A stretch of 64,000 bases of DNA from Gammaproteobacteria bacterium (GCA_018823025.1 JAHJJI010000139.1:1-64000), one strand, 5' to 3'; counted from the stretch's first letter, positions 53,753 through 63,794 are shown. The notes: generated by a model not told the origin, from the sequence alone. Numbers and translations: made by a program.

Positions 53753-55143
53753 CAGGTCGTTGTTTCAGGCAGGGAGTCGGATCGAACGGGGAAAATCACC
53801 CGCATCAGCGTGCCCTGACCGGTTGGCGGGGTTTTCGACTCTGCCAATGCGTTGTGAGTATGGGCGATTTCTCTGACGATGGCCAACCCCAGGCCGCAGC
53901 CGTCGCCAGGACTGCCCTTGATCCGGTAAAAACGTTCGAATACCGCGTCAGTATCGCTTGCCGGAATGCCGGGACCGTTGTCCTCCACTTCCAGCACCGA
54001 TGCATGGGCTTGCGCTATGGTGCGCACGGTAATGTTCCCTCCCGCCGGCGTGTAGCGGATGGCGTTGTCGAGCAGGTTGGCGAGCAGTTCGCGGATCAGC
54101 AGCGGAATGCCGATAATTCGTGCGGGTTCCAGTTCGAAGCCAAGGTCAATGTTCTTTGCCAGCGCCCTTGTTACCCATTCTTCGGCACATTCCTGCGCGA
54201 TCTGGCTCAAGTCAACTGACTGCATTTCACCCGGCAGGTGTCCGGCAGGTTCCGCGCGCGCCAGCGTCAGCAGCTGGTTGGCGAGATGGACGGTGCGTTC
54301 TGTGGCAGCAAACAGATGTTGCAGCGTCAGGCGCAGGTCACCATCGTTTTTCTGGTGCAGTGCAAGGTCAACCTGGGTTTGCAGAGCGGCCAGGGGAGTG
54401 CGCAACTGGTGGGCGGCGTCGGAGATGAAGCGTTGCTGGGCACTCATTACCCTGCCCAGTTTTTGCAGCAGGGTGTTCAGCGCTTCCACCATCGGTTGCA
54501 CCTCGGTCGGGGCCTGTTCTCCCTGAACTGGGCGCAGGTCATGCTGCGAACGTGCGGCAATTTCATTGCGCAAGCGCTCGATGGGAGCAAGGCCGCGCTT
54601 GACGCCAAACCACACCAGCCCGATGGTTGCGGCCACCAGCAGGACTTGCGGCGCCAGCATGCCCAGAAGGATTTCCCAGATCAGCTTGTTGCGCTTGACC
54701 AGGGTTTCCCCCATCAGCACGTGAACCTGGCCGGTTTCGGAGGGAACGAACAAGGCTGCGATGCGTACCTTCTCGCCATGAAAAAATCCATCGTAGTAGA
54801 TTCGGTTCTCTTCTAATGGTATTCCCACAGGCAGGGGAAGCCCCCTGTGGCCGGCAATGAATTCACCGTGCGACCCCTGCACCAGGTAATAAATATGGTC
54901 GTATTTGTCGGTGAGCAACACCTGCTGGGCAACCGGGGGCAGGTCTAGAACGATCTGGCCGTTCTCGACTCTGATTTGCTTGGCGAGGGCGAGTGCACCG
55001 TCCAGCAACGCCCGATCATAAGCTTGCGTGGCGGCGCTCAGGGTGATCTGATAAGCGGCTATCGCCCCTGCCACCAGTAATAGAACCAACGGTGGCAGCA
55101 ACCAGCCAAGCAATAACTGGCGCAGGCTACGGCCGGATTTCAT
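53752..55143 (-). CDS. Sensor histidine kinase (QseC/TctE-like)
   Basis: A 463-residue membrane kinase. Two helices (about 10-32 and 160-182) enclose a periplasmic sensor of about 125 residues. A HAMP-like linker (IERLRNEIAARSQHDLRPV) and the H-box FISDAAHQLRTPLAAL (His in AAHQL) follow. The ATPase domain has NLLDNAIRYTP, EDNGPGIP and GDGCGLGLAIV. MKSGRS at 55143 is the start; the open frame to 55266 lies within the response regulator. Overlaps the regulator by 17 bp and diverges from the metal-efflux operon, which it may control. Confidence 0.9.
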   Translation of the reverse strand: MKSGRSLRQLLLGWLLPPLVLLLVAGAIAAYQITLSAATQAYDRALLDGALALAKQIRVENGQIVLDLPPVAQQVLLTDKYDHIYYLVQGSHGEFIAGHRGLPLPVGIPLEENRIYYDGFFHGEKVRIAALFVPSETGQVHVLMGETLVKRNKLIWEILLGMLAPQVLLVAATIGLVWFGVKRGLAPIERLRNEIAARSQHDLRPVQGEQAPTEVQPMVEALNTLLQKLGRVMSAQQRFISDAAHQLRTPLAALQTQVDLALHQKNDGDLRLTLQHLFAATERTVHLANQLLTLARAEPAGHLPGEMQSVDLSQIAQECAEEWVTRALAKNIDLGFELEPARIIGIPLLIRELLANLLDNAIRYTPAGGNITVRTIAQAHASVLEVEDNGPGIPASDTDAVFERFYRIKGSPGDGCGLGLAIVREIAHTHNALAESKTPPTGQGTLMRVIFPVRSDSLPETTT

Positions 55144-55810
55144 GGTTCGGTTTTTCCAGCAGGTAACCCAGTCCGCGCACGGTGCGAATATGTACCCCTG
55201 CCGGTTCCAGCTTGGCGCGCAGGCGCGAGATATAGGCTTCGACAGCATTAGTGCTGATTTCCTCATTCCAGCCGCATAGCGATTGCAAAATCTGTTCCTT
55301 GCTGACGATGCGCCCTGCGCGCGAAAGCAGGAATTCCAGCACGCTCCATTCCCGCGCTGGCAACTCCAGGGGAACGTCGTTTAGCCACACCCGCTTGGCT
55401 GAGCTGTCGAGCAGCAACGGGCCGTGGCTAATCTGAGGGTTGCCGCCAGACTGGCCGCGCCGGATCAGCGCCCGTATCCTCGCTTCCAGTTCGGCCAGGG
55501 CGACAGGCTTGATGATGTAGTCGTCGGCACCCAGATCAAGGCCCGCCACCCGATCCTGCAGAGCGTCGCGCGCCGTCAGGATCAACACCGGAATAGTTAG
55601 CCCGCGCCGCCTCAGCTTGCGCAGCACTTCGGTGCCGTCCAGTTTGGGCAGGCCAAGGTCGAGGATGGCCAGGTCATAGTGCTCATGCGCCAGCCAGGAG
55701 TCAGCCTGCTCGCCATTCTGGGCGTGATCTACGGCATAGCCGGCCTGCTTGAGGTAACCAGTGATGCCATCGGCCAGCAGGGTGTCGTCCTCGACAACGA
55801 GAATTCGCAT
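55127..55810 (-). CDS. OmpR-family response regulator
   Basis: A 227-residue regulator: a receiver domain (1-120, VVEDDTLLADG, acceptor Asp in LAILDLGLP, TARDALQDRVAGLDLGADDYIIKP) and a winged-helix DNA-binding domain (about 130-225, ending NAVEAYISRLRAKLEPAGVHIRTVRGLGYLL). Followed by its kinase with a 17-bp overlap. The promoter region to the divergent efflux operon (60 bp) contains two 11-bp direct repeats, a good match to OmpR-type operators. Confidence 0.93.
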   Translation of the reverse strand: MRILVVEDDTLLADGITGYLKQAGYAVDHAQNGEQADSWLAHEHYDLAILDLGLPKLDGTEVLRKLRRRGLTIPVLILTARDALQDRVAGLDLGADDYIIKPVALAELEARIRALIRRGQSGGNPQISHGPLLLDSSAKRVWLNDVPLELPAREWSVLEFLLSRAGRIVSKEQILQSLCGWNEEISTNAVEAYISRLRAKLEPAGVHIRTVRGLGYLLEKPNHEIRP

Positions 55811-55817
55811 TTGTTGT

Positions 55818-55839
55818 CAGTTTCCAGTCAGGTTTTGTG
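55818..55839. promoter_or_regulatory. Direct-repeat operator between regulator and efflux genes
   Basis: GTCAGTTTCCA and GTCAGGTTTTG, two adjacent 11-bp repeats in the 60-bp gap between the response regulator and the TolC-like gene. Spacing of one helical turn suits an OmpR-family dimer. Likely bound by the neighbouring regulator (inference). Confidence 0.45.
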
Positions 55840-55870
55840 ATGACAATAGCGCGCTTGGAGAAAGGTCGCA

Positions 55871-57154
55871 ATGAAAGATAATTACCGCAATTTTATACCG
55901 ATTTGGCTCATCGTGGCCATGCTCCTGCCGGGTGCAGCGCTGGCGGTTGGGCCTGCGCCGGCGCTGGCCTGGCTGTCGCTCTCCGGCGCGGAGGCGCTAT
56001 GGGCAGAGCGCAACCGCGAATTGAAACTTGCCCGCGGTGCCGTGGAAGGCGCCGAGGCGGACAAGATCGGCGCGGCCCAGCGCCCCAATCCGGCATTTTC
56101 CACGCAGGTTGGGGCGATCAGCCGTAATCCCGGAATCGGTGCCGGCGGAGTGCGCGACAAGATGGTGGATACGACCATCGGTATTAGCCAGTTGATCGAG
56201 CGGGGCGACAAGCGGGAGCATCGCATGCGCGGCGCACAATCGTTGCTGGATGCGACACGGCAGGATTTGTCCGATACTCTGCGCAGCCAGCGCATGGCCA
56301 TGCACCAGGCTTACTACGACTTGGTTCTTGCCCAGGAGAAAAGCCGCATTCTTGAAGAAAGCGCTGCGCTTTACCGGAAGTCGGTGGAAGCATCGCAGTT
56401 TCGGCACCGTGCCGGTGATATCCCGCTTTCGGAGTTGTCGCGCATCCGTGTAGAGGCGCTGCGCGCTGAGAACGAAGCACGCCAGGCGGTGAATGACCTT
56501 GCCCGCGCCCAACTGAGCCTGGCCTACCTGATCGGCCAGGAGGCCGTTGCCGGAACGATCCGTGCAGTGGATGGCTGGATGCCTGTCACCGATACAGTCG
56601 CTGGCATTGTGCTGGACATCGACCGCAGGCCGGACGTTCGGGCGGCATTGAATCGGGTGCGGGCGGCAGAGGCGGCGCGCGACTTGGCCAACTCCCTCAA
56701 GGCCCGGGATATCACCGTGGGACTATCGTTCGAGCATAACCCCTCGGGATCCACCTGGGCGAACAATAGTGTCGGAGTTAGCGCGAGCGTGCCGCTGTTC
56801 GTCAATTACGGATACGAGGGCGAGATTCGGCGGGCCGAAGCCAATTTGCAGGTGGCGCGGGATCAACTCGAACAGGTACGCGCCATGGCATGGGTGGATG
56901 CGGCACGTGCCAGAAGCGATCTGGAAGCGGCGGCGCAGCGCAGCAAACGTTATGAGGAAGAATTGCTGGCCGAAGCCGAGCGTGCTGCACGCGCCGCCGA
57001 ATTCGCCTACAAACAAGGCGCCCTGGGCTTGATGGACTTGCTGGATGCGCGTCGCATCTACAAGGCCACCCTGATTGATGCCGTGACGGCGAGTGCCGAC
57101 TATGCCAAGGCGCTTGCCTCCTTGCGCGCCGCTACACAGGAAAATTTGCAATGA
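55871..57154 (+). CDS. Outer-membrane efflux protein (CzcC/TolC-like)
   Basis: A 427-residue outer-membrane factor of a tripartite efflux pump. It has a signal peptide (PIWLIVAMLLPGAALA) and the paired coiled-coil repeats of TolC-type proteins (e.g. LSGAEALWAERNRELKLARGAVEGAEADKIGAAQRPNPAFS, and LEAAAQRSKRYEEELLAEAERAARAAEFAYKQGALGLMDLLDARR). First gene of a czcCBA-like operon, with an ATGA overlap to the adaptor gene. Confidence 0.88.
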   Translation: MKDNYRNFIPIWLIVAMLLPGAALAVGPAPALAWLSLSGAEALWAERNRELKLARGAVEGAEADKIGAAQRPNPAFSTQVGAISRNPGIGAGGVRDKMVDTTIGISQLIERGDKREHRMRGAQSLLDATRQDLSDTLRSQRMAMHQAYYDLVLAQEKSRILEESAALYRKSVEASQFRHRAGDIPLSELSRIRVEALRAENEARQAVNDLARAQLSLAYLIGQEAVAGTIRAVDGWMPVTDTVAGIVLDIDRRPDVRAALNRVRAAEAARDLANSLKARDITVGLSFEHNPSGSTWANNSVGVSASVPLFVNYGYEGEIRRAEANLQVARDQLEQVRAMAWVDAARARSDLEAAAQRSKRYEEELLAEAERAARAAEFAYKQGALGLMDLLDARRIYKATLIDAVTASADYAKALASLRAATQENLQ

Positions 57155-58296
57155 AAAAACGCAGTCTGATTTTATGGGTTGTCGCTACGGGTGCGATCAT
57201 CGCCGTATTTCTCGGTTACAACCGGTTTACCTCTCCTCCTGTTGAGCGTAAACCCGATGTGGCGACGCCTGCACAATTCAGCAACCGGATTTTACGTTAT
57301 CCGGTTGGTGCGCCTCAACTCGCCTATCTGCGTGTCGAAAAGGCGGAAGCATCGCCTGTGCCTTCCCTGGAGCCGCTGCACGGCCGCATTGCTTACGATG
57401 ATAACGTGACTGCGCGGGTCAGTTCGCCCATCGCCGGACGGGTGGTGAAAATCGGTGTACAGGCAGGGGACAAGGTGGTGGCGGGCCAGCCCCTGCTGTG
57501 GATGGATTCGCCGGATTACGGCCAGGCGCTGGCAGACCTGCACAAGGCCGAGGCCGACATGCGGCTGAAGAAGCTTGCCTATGGACGCGCTAGAACGCTG
57601 TTTGAAAATGAGGTGCTGGCGCGCAAGGATTTAGAGGTGGCGGAGAACGACGAGCATCAATCGGCGGCTGAAACGGAAAGGGCGCGGGCGCGCTTCCATA
57701 ATCTCAATCCAGGGGGGGCGGGCAGGGAGGGCTTTGCTCTGCGCGCCCCGCTGGCCGGTGTCGTTACTGAGCGACAGGCCAATCCCGGCTCCGAGGTGCG
57801 CCCCGATGCGCCTGCTCCGCTGTTTGTGGTTACCGACCCGGCCCGCTTGTGGGCCATTGTCGATCTGCCTGAAAAGGACCTGGGGAAGGTGCGAGCCGGC
57901 CAGCCGGTTTCGGTTGAAGTGGATGCCTACCCCGGCGATCGTTTCCCGGCAAAAATTCTGGCCATCGGCGACGTGGTCGATCCTGCAACCCGCCGCGTGG
58001 TGGTGCGCTGCCAATTGTCCAACGACAAGCGCCTGCTCAAGCCGGAAATGTACGCCCGCATCACGCCGTCTGCCGAGGGCGCTGCGCTGCCGCGCGTGCC
58101 CAATCCGGCGCTGGTGACTGAAGGCCTGCATACTTACCTGTTCGTCGAGACCGAGCCTGGCGTGCTGGAGAAACGACAGGTCGTGCTGGCTTTCCGTGGT
58201 CAGGCGGCCAGCTACGTGAAGGAAGGGCTGGCAGCCGGTGAGCGGGTGGTGACAGCCGGCGCTTTGCTGCTTAACGCCGAACTGGCGGGCAATTGA
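57151..58296 (+). CDS. RND efflux periplasmic adaptor (CzcB-like)
   Basis: A 381-residue membrane-fusion protein linking the RND pump to the outer-membrane channel. One N-terminal membrane helix (SLILWVVATGAIIAVFLGY) is followed by a beta-barrel/lipoyl domain (ARVSSPIAGRVVKIGVQAGDKV), an alpha-helical hairpin, and the second half-lipoyl GFALRAPLAGVVTERQANPGSEV. No methionine-rich or histidine-rich metal-binding extension is obvious. Overlaps the TolC-like gene by ATGA and ends 1 bp before the pump gene. Confidence 0.9.
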   Translation: MKKRSLILWVVATGAIIAVFLGYNRFTSPPVERKPDVATPAQFSNRILRYPVGAPQLAYLRVEKAEASPVPSLEPLHGRIAYDDNVTARVSSPIAGRVVKIGVQAGDKVVAGQPLLWMDSPDYGQALADLHKAEADMRLKKLAYGRARTLFENEVLARKDLEVAENDEHQSAAETERARARFHNLNPGGAGREGFALRAPLAGVVTERQANPGSEVRPDAPAPLFVVTDPARLWAIVDLPEKDLGKVRAGQPVSVEVDAYPGDRFPAKILAIGDVVDPATRRVVVRCQLSNDKRLLKPEMYARITPSAEGAALPRVPNPALVTEGLHTYLFVETEPGVLEKRQVVLAFRGQAASYVKEGLAAGERVVTAGALLLNAELAGN

Positions 58297-58297
58297 G

Positions 58298-61200
58298 ATG
58301 ATTGATCGCCTGATCACTTTTGTCCTGCAACAACGCGCCTTTATTATTGCTGGCGCATTGGCGCTGATTGCGGTCGGCTGGTATTCGGTCAATAACGTGC
58401 CGGTGGAAGCTTTTCCCGATGTGCAGGATGTGCAGGTGCAGATCGTGACACAAATGCCGGGTACAGCTCCCGAAGAGGTCGAGCGCATTCTCAGCCTTCC
58501 GATCGAGCGTGAAATGAGCGGCGTGCCGCGCATGACCCAGCTGCGTTCGGTATCGATCACCGGCCTTTCCGTTGTGACCCTGACTTTCTCCGATGGCACA
58601 GACGACTATTTTGCCCGTCAGCAAGTGTTGGAAAAACTGCAGAACATCAGCCTGCCTCCGAATGTGCAGCCTTCCTTGGCGCCGCTTTCCACCGCGGTGG
58701 GAGAGGTCTACCGCTATGTGCTGGATGTTCCGGCCGCCATGCCGCTGTACGAGATTCGCGCCTTGCAGGATTGGGTGATACGTCCCTCTTTGCGCCACGT
58801 GCCGGGCGTGGCGGATGTGGTGAGTTTCGGCGGTACGGTCAAGGAATACCAGATCAAGGTCAATCCCTATCTGCTGAAGAAGCACGGCGTCAGCATCGAC
58901 CAGGTGGCGCAGGCACTGATCAACAATAGCGCCAATTCGGGCGGCGGGCTGATGAAGCGCGGCGACGAGGCGCTGGTGATCCGCGGGCTAGGACTGATCG
59001 AACGACTTGAGGATATTGGCCGGGTCACGGTATCGGTCAAGGACGGTAGGCCGGTTCTGGTGGGTGATATTGGCGAGGTGGTGATCGGCCCGCGCACCCG
59101 TTCCGGAGTGGTTTCCTATAACGAGCGTGATGACGTGGTGCTAGGCATCGTGCAGATGACCAAAGGGCAAAACCCGACCAAGGTGGTGGCGGCATTGAAG
59201 GACAGGATTGCTGAAGTTGCGCAGAAACTTCCGCCGGGTGTGCGCATCATTCAGGTTTATGACCGGACCGAACTGGTCAGCCATACCGTGCATACCGTGA
59301 GCGAGAACCTGATTGTCGGCGCGGTGCTGGTGGTGGCGATCCTGGTGCTGTTCCTGCGCTCGGTTTATGCGGCGGTCGTGGTTGCGGTGGTCATTCCGCT
59401 GTCGCTGCTGGTGGCCTTTGCACTGATGTATTTCAAGGGCGTGGCAGCCAATCTGATTTCGCTCGGCACGGTGGACTTCGGCATTATCGTCGACGGTGCA
59501 GTGGTGCTGGTAGAGGCGCTGATGGTCAAACTTGCCCTCGGCAAACAGGACGGGTCTCCTCATCATGCCGGCTATTCCTGGCGGATGCACACGCTCAAGA
59601 CCACCGCCGTGGAAATGGGCCATCCCATCCTGTTTTCCAAGGTCATCATCATTCTTGCCTTCCTGCCGATTTTTACCTTCGAGCGGGTGGAAGGAAGAAT
59701 TTTCACCCCCATGGCGCTCACCTTGAGTTTCGCCATTCTCGGCGCGATCTTGCTGACCTTGACGCTGGTGCCGGCGCTGCTGTCCTTCATCCTGAAAAAT
59801 CATGACCTGGCTGAAAAGCACAGCCCGTGGATGCACCGGCTGCAGGAGAAATACAAAGCGCTGCTGATCTGGGCGCAGGCCAAGCGCGGCAAGATCGTTG
59901 TCGTTTCCGTGGGGCTTCTTGCTCTGGCATTAGCTCTTGCGCCACAGCTGGGCAGTGAATTCCTCCCCAAACTGGATGAAGGCAACATCTGGCTGACCAT
60001 CACTCTGCCGCCCGCGACCCATATCGACAAGACCAAGGAAATCGAGCTCCAGGTGCGTGGAATTCTGCGCGCGTATCCCGAAGTGACCAAGGTGATCAGC
60101 CATGTCGGCCGGCCAGATGATGGTACCGACCCGAAGGGTCCAAACAACCTGGAAATCTTCGCCGACTTGAAGGCCAAGGGAGCCTGGCGCTTTGCGGACA
60201 AGGAAGCACTGATCGCTGACATGACGCGCAAGATCCATACCCTTCCCGGCGTACCGACCAATTTCTCGCAGGTGATTGAAGATAACGTCGAAGAATCCAT
60301 CAGCGGCGTCAAGGGCGAGATCGCCATCAAGATTTTCGGTCCTGACCTGGATATTCTCGAAGACAAGGCGGAGCAGGTCGCTGCCATCCTGAACACCATA
60401 CGCGGTGCGGCCGATGTGGCCGCGATCAAGGTGCATGGCCAGACCGAGCTGGATATCGCGCTCAACCGCGAGCGCATGTCGCGCTATGGCATCAATGTCT
60501 CGGATGTCAACGCGACCATCCAGACCGCGCTGGCGGGAGCGGTGGTCAACACCTTCTATGAGCGCGACCGGCGCTTCGATATCACGCTGCGACTGCAGAA
60601 GCCGTTCCGCGATGCGGTGGACGACGTTGCCGAACTGCCGGTGGCGCTGCCTGGCAATGGCGGCAACATCCCCCTCGGATCGATTGCCGATATCGAGGTC
60701 AAGCAAGGTCCCACCCGTATCACACGGGAAGCCGGCGGGCGCTACGTGGCGGTCAAGGCCAACCTGCTTGGGCGAGATCAAGGCGGTTTTGTTGCCGAAG
60801 CGATGGAGAAGGTCAATGCCAAGGTCAAGCTGCCACAGGGGTACAGCATGACCTGGGGCGGCCAGTTCGAGAACCAGCAGCGGGCGATGAAGCGCCTGGC
60901 GGTGATTGTGCCGCTTTCGGTATTGGGGATTTTTGTCCTGCTGTTCTGGGCCTTCCGTTCCATGAGTTTTGCGGCGCTGGTGCTGTTGATGGTGCCGTTT
61001 ACCTGGATCGGCGGGCTGGCGGGCCTGGCGTTGTCCGGCATGCACCTGTCGGTGTCGGCGGCGGTCGGGTTCATCGCCGTGGCCGGCATTTCGGTGCAGA
61101 ACGGCGTGATCATGGTCGAGCAGTTCATGGAAAATGTCCGCAATGGTACGGAACTGGCAGAGGCCGTGCTGGAGGGTGCAACCAGCCGCCTGCGGCCGAT

Positions 61201-61399
61201 CCTGATGACGGCGCTGATGGCCGGGTTGGGCCTGCTGCCGGCGGCACTGTCGCATGGCATAGGGTCGGAAACACAGCGCCCATTCGCCGCTGTGATTGTC
61301 GGCGGGATTGTTTCCGCAACCATTTTCACCCTGCTTCTTCTGCCCCTGCTGTTTCCGGTTTTCTGCCGCGAAGGATCAGGGGAAGAGCCCAATTCCTGA
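58298..61399 (+). CDS. Heavy-metal efflux RND pump (CzcA/HME type)
   Basis: A 1033-residue inner-membrane proton antiporter of the HME-RND family, twelve membrane helices with two large periplasmic loops. The proton-relay helix TVDFGIIVDGAVVLVE (Asp393, Asp399, Glu406) is of the CzcA type (Zn/Co/Cd) rather than the CusA type, which lacks this pattern. The second half has SVSAAVGFIAVAGISVQNGVIMVEQFMENV. Third gene of the operon. Metal identity should be read as divalent cation, with zinc, cobalt, cadmium or nickel possible. Confidence 0.92.
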   Translation: MIDRLITFVLQQRAFIIAGALALIAVGWYSVNNVPVEAFPDVQDVQVQIVTQMPGTAPEEVERILSLPIEREMSGVPRMTQLRSVSITGLSVVTLTFSDGTDDYFARQQVLEKLQNISLPPNVQPSLAPLSTAVGEVYRYVLDVPAAMPLYEIRALQDWVIRPSLRHVPGVADVVSFGGTVKEYQIKVNPYLLKKHGVSIDQVAQALINNSANSGGGLMKRGDEALVIRGLGLIERLEDIGRVTVSVKDGRPVLVGDIGEVVIGPRTRSGVVSYNERDDVVLGIVQMTKGQNPTKVVAALKDRIAEVAQKLPPGVRIIQVYDRTELVSHTVHTVSENLIVGAVLVVAILVLFLRSVYAAVVVAVVIPLSLLVAFALMYFKGVAANLISLGTVDFGIIVDGAVVLVEALMVKLALGKQDGSPHHAGYSWRMHTLKTTAVEMGHPILFSKVIIILAFLPIFTFERVEGRIFTPMALTLSFAILGAILLTLTLVPALLSFILKNHDLAEKHSPWMHRLQEKYKALLIWAQAKRGKIVVVSVGLLALALALAPQLGSEFLPKLDEGNIWLTITLPPATHIDKTKEIELQVRGILRAYPEVTKVISHVGRPDDGTDPKGPNNLEIFADLKAKGAWRFADKEALIADMTRKIHTLPGVPTNFSQVIEDNVEESISGVKGEIAIKIFGPDLDILEDKAEQVAAILNTIRGAADVAAIKVHGQTELDIALNRERMSRYGINVSDVNATIQTALAGAVVNTFYERDRRFDITLRLQKPFRDAVDDVAELPVALPGNGGNIPLGSIADIEVKQGPTRITREAGGRYVAVKANLLGRDQGGFVAEAMEKVNAKVKLPQGYSMTWGGQFENQQRAMKRLAVIVPLSVLGIFVLLFWAFRSMSFAALVLLMVPFTWIGGLAGLALSGMHLSVSAAVGFIAVAGISVQNGVIMVEQFMENVRNGTELAEAVLEGATSRLRPILMTALMAGLGLLPAALSHGIGSETQRPFAAVIVGGIVSATIFTLLLLPLLFPVFCREGSGEEPNS

Positions 61400-61506
61400 G
61401 CGGATTTTGGGGTGAATCACAGGTATTCGTCAGATTCACGTCAGTTATGAAGGGTAGGATGCGAAAAATTCGGTAACTGATTTGAGCATTTATAAGGTAG
61501 AAAAAC

Positions 61507-62775
61507 TTGGAAGAATTTCGTGAAATCGACACATGGTTGCAATCGCAGCATGCCCACCATGAGATCCCCAGTGCAAGCACATTGCCGGACCCAACGTTCG
61601 TCAGTGAAGGCCGGCAATATGTTTCATTCAGTACCAACAACTATTTGGGGCTGGCAACCAGCCAGAGATTGATAGGCAAGGCGCGGGAAGGTCTCGAGCA
61701 ATTCGGCGTGGGCAACTGCGAATCCCGTTTGCTGGGCGGCGACCTGGATATCTATCGGGATCTGGAAGCGAAGCTGGCAACCTTGAAGCACAAGGAATCC
61801 GCTCTGCTATTCGCCACCGGCTACCTGACCAACCTGGGGGTGTTGTCTGCCCTGGTGAAAACTTCCCAGTTGGCGCGGTTATATGGTTTCAAGCCGGTAC
61901 GCCGCTACAGCTATACCTACTTTTCGGACGAATACAATCATATCAGCATACGCGAGGGCATCCGTATGTCGGGTGCCGATAAAGTGTCCTATCGCCACCT
62001 TGATCTCGATCACTTGGAAAGCAAGCTGAAAGCCTGCGTTGACCGGGAAAAGATCATCGTCAGTGACGGCGTGTTCAGCCAGGATGGCGACATTGCACCG
62101 CTGCCGGGATTGCTTGAACTGGCCGAGCTTTACGATGCCACGGTGTATATCGACGACGCGCATGGTACCGGCGTGCTGGGCGAGCATGGCGGCGGCACTT
62201 CGGAATACTTCAACGCTTACAGCCCAAGGCTGATCCAGATGGGAACCCTGAGCAAAGCGTATGGAGCAATCGGCGGATTCATTGCGACGGAAAGTCATAT
62301 TTCAGAAATTCTAAGGCTGACCAGTTCCGCTTATGGCTTTACTTCGACCTTGCCGCCAGACCAGGCCTTTGCCGTCTCTGAAGCAATCGATATGTCTCAG
62401 GATGAGCCTGAGCGCAGGAAGCGGTTGTGGGAGAACCAGCGCTATTTTGTCAGCCGAGTTGAAAAATCGGGTTATCACATCGTTTCCAAAGCGACTCCGA
62501 TTGTTCCCGTATTCATTGGTGATGAAAGAAAATGTGATCGGATGGCCGCATTGCTGAAAGATGAGGGTATCCACGTAGATGCGGTCAAGTTCCCGGCGGT
62601 AGGGCTGAAACAGAGCCGCTTGCGTTTCATTATGAACGCTAACCACACACGAGCGCAGATCGACAAGCTGGTTGAGGTTCTTGAGTCATTGGCACAAACC
62701 TTCGCAATGTCTGAGGAATTGCGGTCGAAGAAGAGCCATCGTGTTGATGCCGCACTGGCTGTGGATATCGAGTAG
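61507..62775 (+). CDS. Alpha-oxoamine synthase (PLP enzyme)
   Basis: A 422-residue fold-type-I PLP enzyme of the AONS/KBL/serine palmitoyltransferase group, which condenses an amino acid with an acyl thioester. Visible: STNNYLGLATSQ, GSRLLGG-like NCESRLLGGDLDIYRDLE, the aspartate in YIDDAHGTGVLGEHG, and the PLP lysine in TLSKAYGAIGG. It lacks the biotin gene neighbourhood, so KAPA synthesis is not implied. Start is TTG at 61507 with AAGGTAG upstream. About 110 bp after the efflux pump, so probably its own transcript. Confidence 0.82.
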   Translation: MEEFREIDTWLQSQHAHHEIPSASTLPDPTFVSEGRQYVSFSTNNYLGLATSQRLIGKAREGLEQFGVGNCESRLLGGDLDIYRDLEAKLATLKHKESALLFATGYLTNLGVLSALVKTSQLARLYGFKPVRRYSYTYFSDEYNHISIREGIRMSGADKVSYRHLDLDHLESKLKACVDREKIIVSDGVFSQDGDIAPLPGLLELAELYDATVYIDDAHGTGVLGEHGGGTSEYFNAYSPRLIQMGTLSKAYGAIGGFIATESHISEILRLTSSAYGFTSTLPPDQAFAVSEAIDMSQDEPERRKRLWENQRYFVSRVEKSGYHIVSKATPIVPVFIGDERKCDRMAALLKDEGIHVDAVKFPAVGLKQSRLRFIMNANHTRAQIDKLVEVLESLAQTFAMSEELRSKKSHRVDAALAVDIE

Positions 62776-62840
62776 CCGGTTGATTAAATATAGTCGTTAA
62801 TACCCTATATATGAGTCTTGAGGATTTCAGGAGATACCAA

Positions 62841-63686
62841 ATGTTTCGAAAAATAATTAATCGTTTTTTATTGTTAATCGCAATGACTTTCTTGAATGGA
62901 ATCGTATTTGCCGATGGCGGTCCAACGCTCCATATGGTTTATCAGGCAGCCCAGGCAGGTAAGCTGGACGAAGCCCAAGGCATGATGGAAAAGGTTTTGA
63001 AAGAGCACCCCAATAGCGGTAAGGCACATTTTGTGGAAGCCGAGATTTTGTCAAAGCAGGGGCGATTGACGAGTGCTGAAATGGAGCTGAACACCGCTGA
63101 ACGACTTGAACCCGGACTTTCTTTTGCCAAGCCTCAGTCAGTACAGGAACTCAAATCAAGGATTGCCGCTTCTCATCAGAGTCAGTCCACGGTGAACAGC
63201 GTTCACGCAAAAACAGCCAGCGATTTTCCGTGGGGTATGTTGCTGCTGGGCATCGGCTCTATTGCGGTGATCACCATGGTGATGCGGGCAATAACGTCCC
63301 GCAATGCGGTGACATCCGCTGGTAGCTATCAAATGGGACCGTCGGGAGGAGCAGGGCAATCCTATGCCCCTGGTCAGACTTATGCAGGCGGCGGCGTCGC
63401 ACCTATGGCAGCTGCTGGTGGGGGCATAGGATCAAGTATCGTTTCCGGTCTTGCAACAGGAGTTGCCGTCGGCGCGGGGGTGGTTGCGGGCGAAGCGCTT
63501 GCCCATCACTTCCTGGACGGGAATCGTAGTGGAACTAATGCCGTTTCGCCTGCTGCAGGCTCTTGGGATTCGTCTTCCAATAACATGGGCGGTGCAGACT
63601 TTGGTATTGCCGATAATTCTTCCTGGGGCGACAACTCAAGCTTTGCCGATAGTGGCGGTGTTGGTGGTGGGGACGACTGGAGTTAA
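62841..63686 (+). CDS. TPR-containing membrane protein with Gly/Ser-rich tail
   Basis: A 281-residue protein. It has a signal peptide (INRFLLLIAMTFLNGIVFA), a TPR-like pair (about 30-95, VYQAAQAGKLDEAQGMMEKVLKEHPNSGKAHF), one membrane segment (WGMLLLGIGSIAVITMVM, about 132-150), and a glycine-, serine- and asparagine-rich C-terminus ending SGGVGGGDDWS. The tail resembles the low-complexity ends of several membrane-anchored proteins of unknown role. The ATG at 62841 has AGGAGA upstream; the open frame to 62811 is longer. Function unknown. Confidence 0.7.
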   Translation: MFRKIINRFLLLIAMTFLNGIVFADGGPTLHMVYQAAQAGKLDEAQGMMEKVLKEHPNSGKAHFVEAEILSKQGRLTSAEMELNTAERLEPGLSFAKPQSVQELKSRIAASHQSQSTVNSVHAKTASDFPWGMLLLGIGSIAVITMVMRAITSRNAVTSAGSYQMGPSGGAGQSYAPGQTYAGGGVAPMAAAGGGIGSSIVSGLATGVAVGAGVVAGEALAHHFLDGNRSGTNAVSPAAGSWDSSSNNMGGADFGIADNSSWGDNSSFADSGGVGGGDDWS

Positions 63687-63794
63687 TGGTTAAGATCTAT
63701 GAATTAGCCTGCAGGAAATTAATGCTGGGCTGATTATCGAGTCGCTTTGTTTTCAGCTGATTGAATCGCATCGGGGTATAAAATTGGGGTGTCT

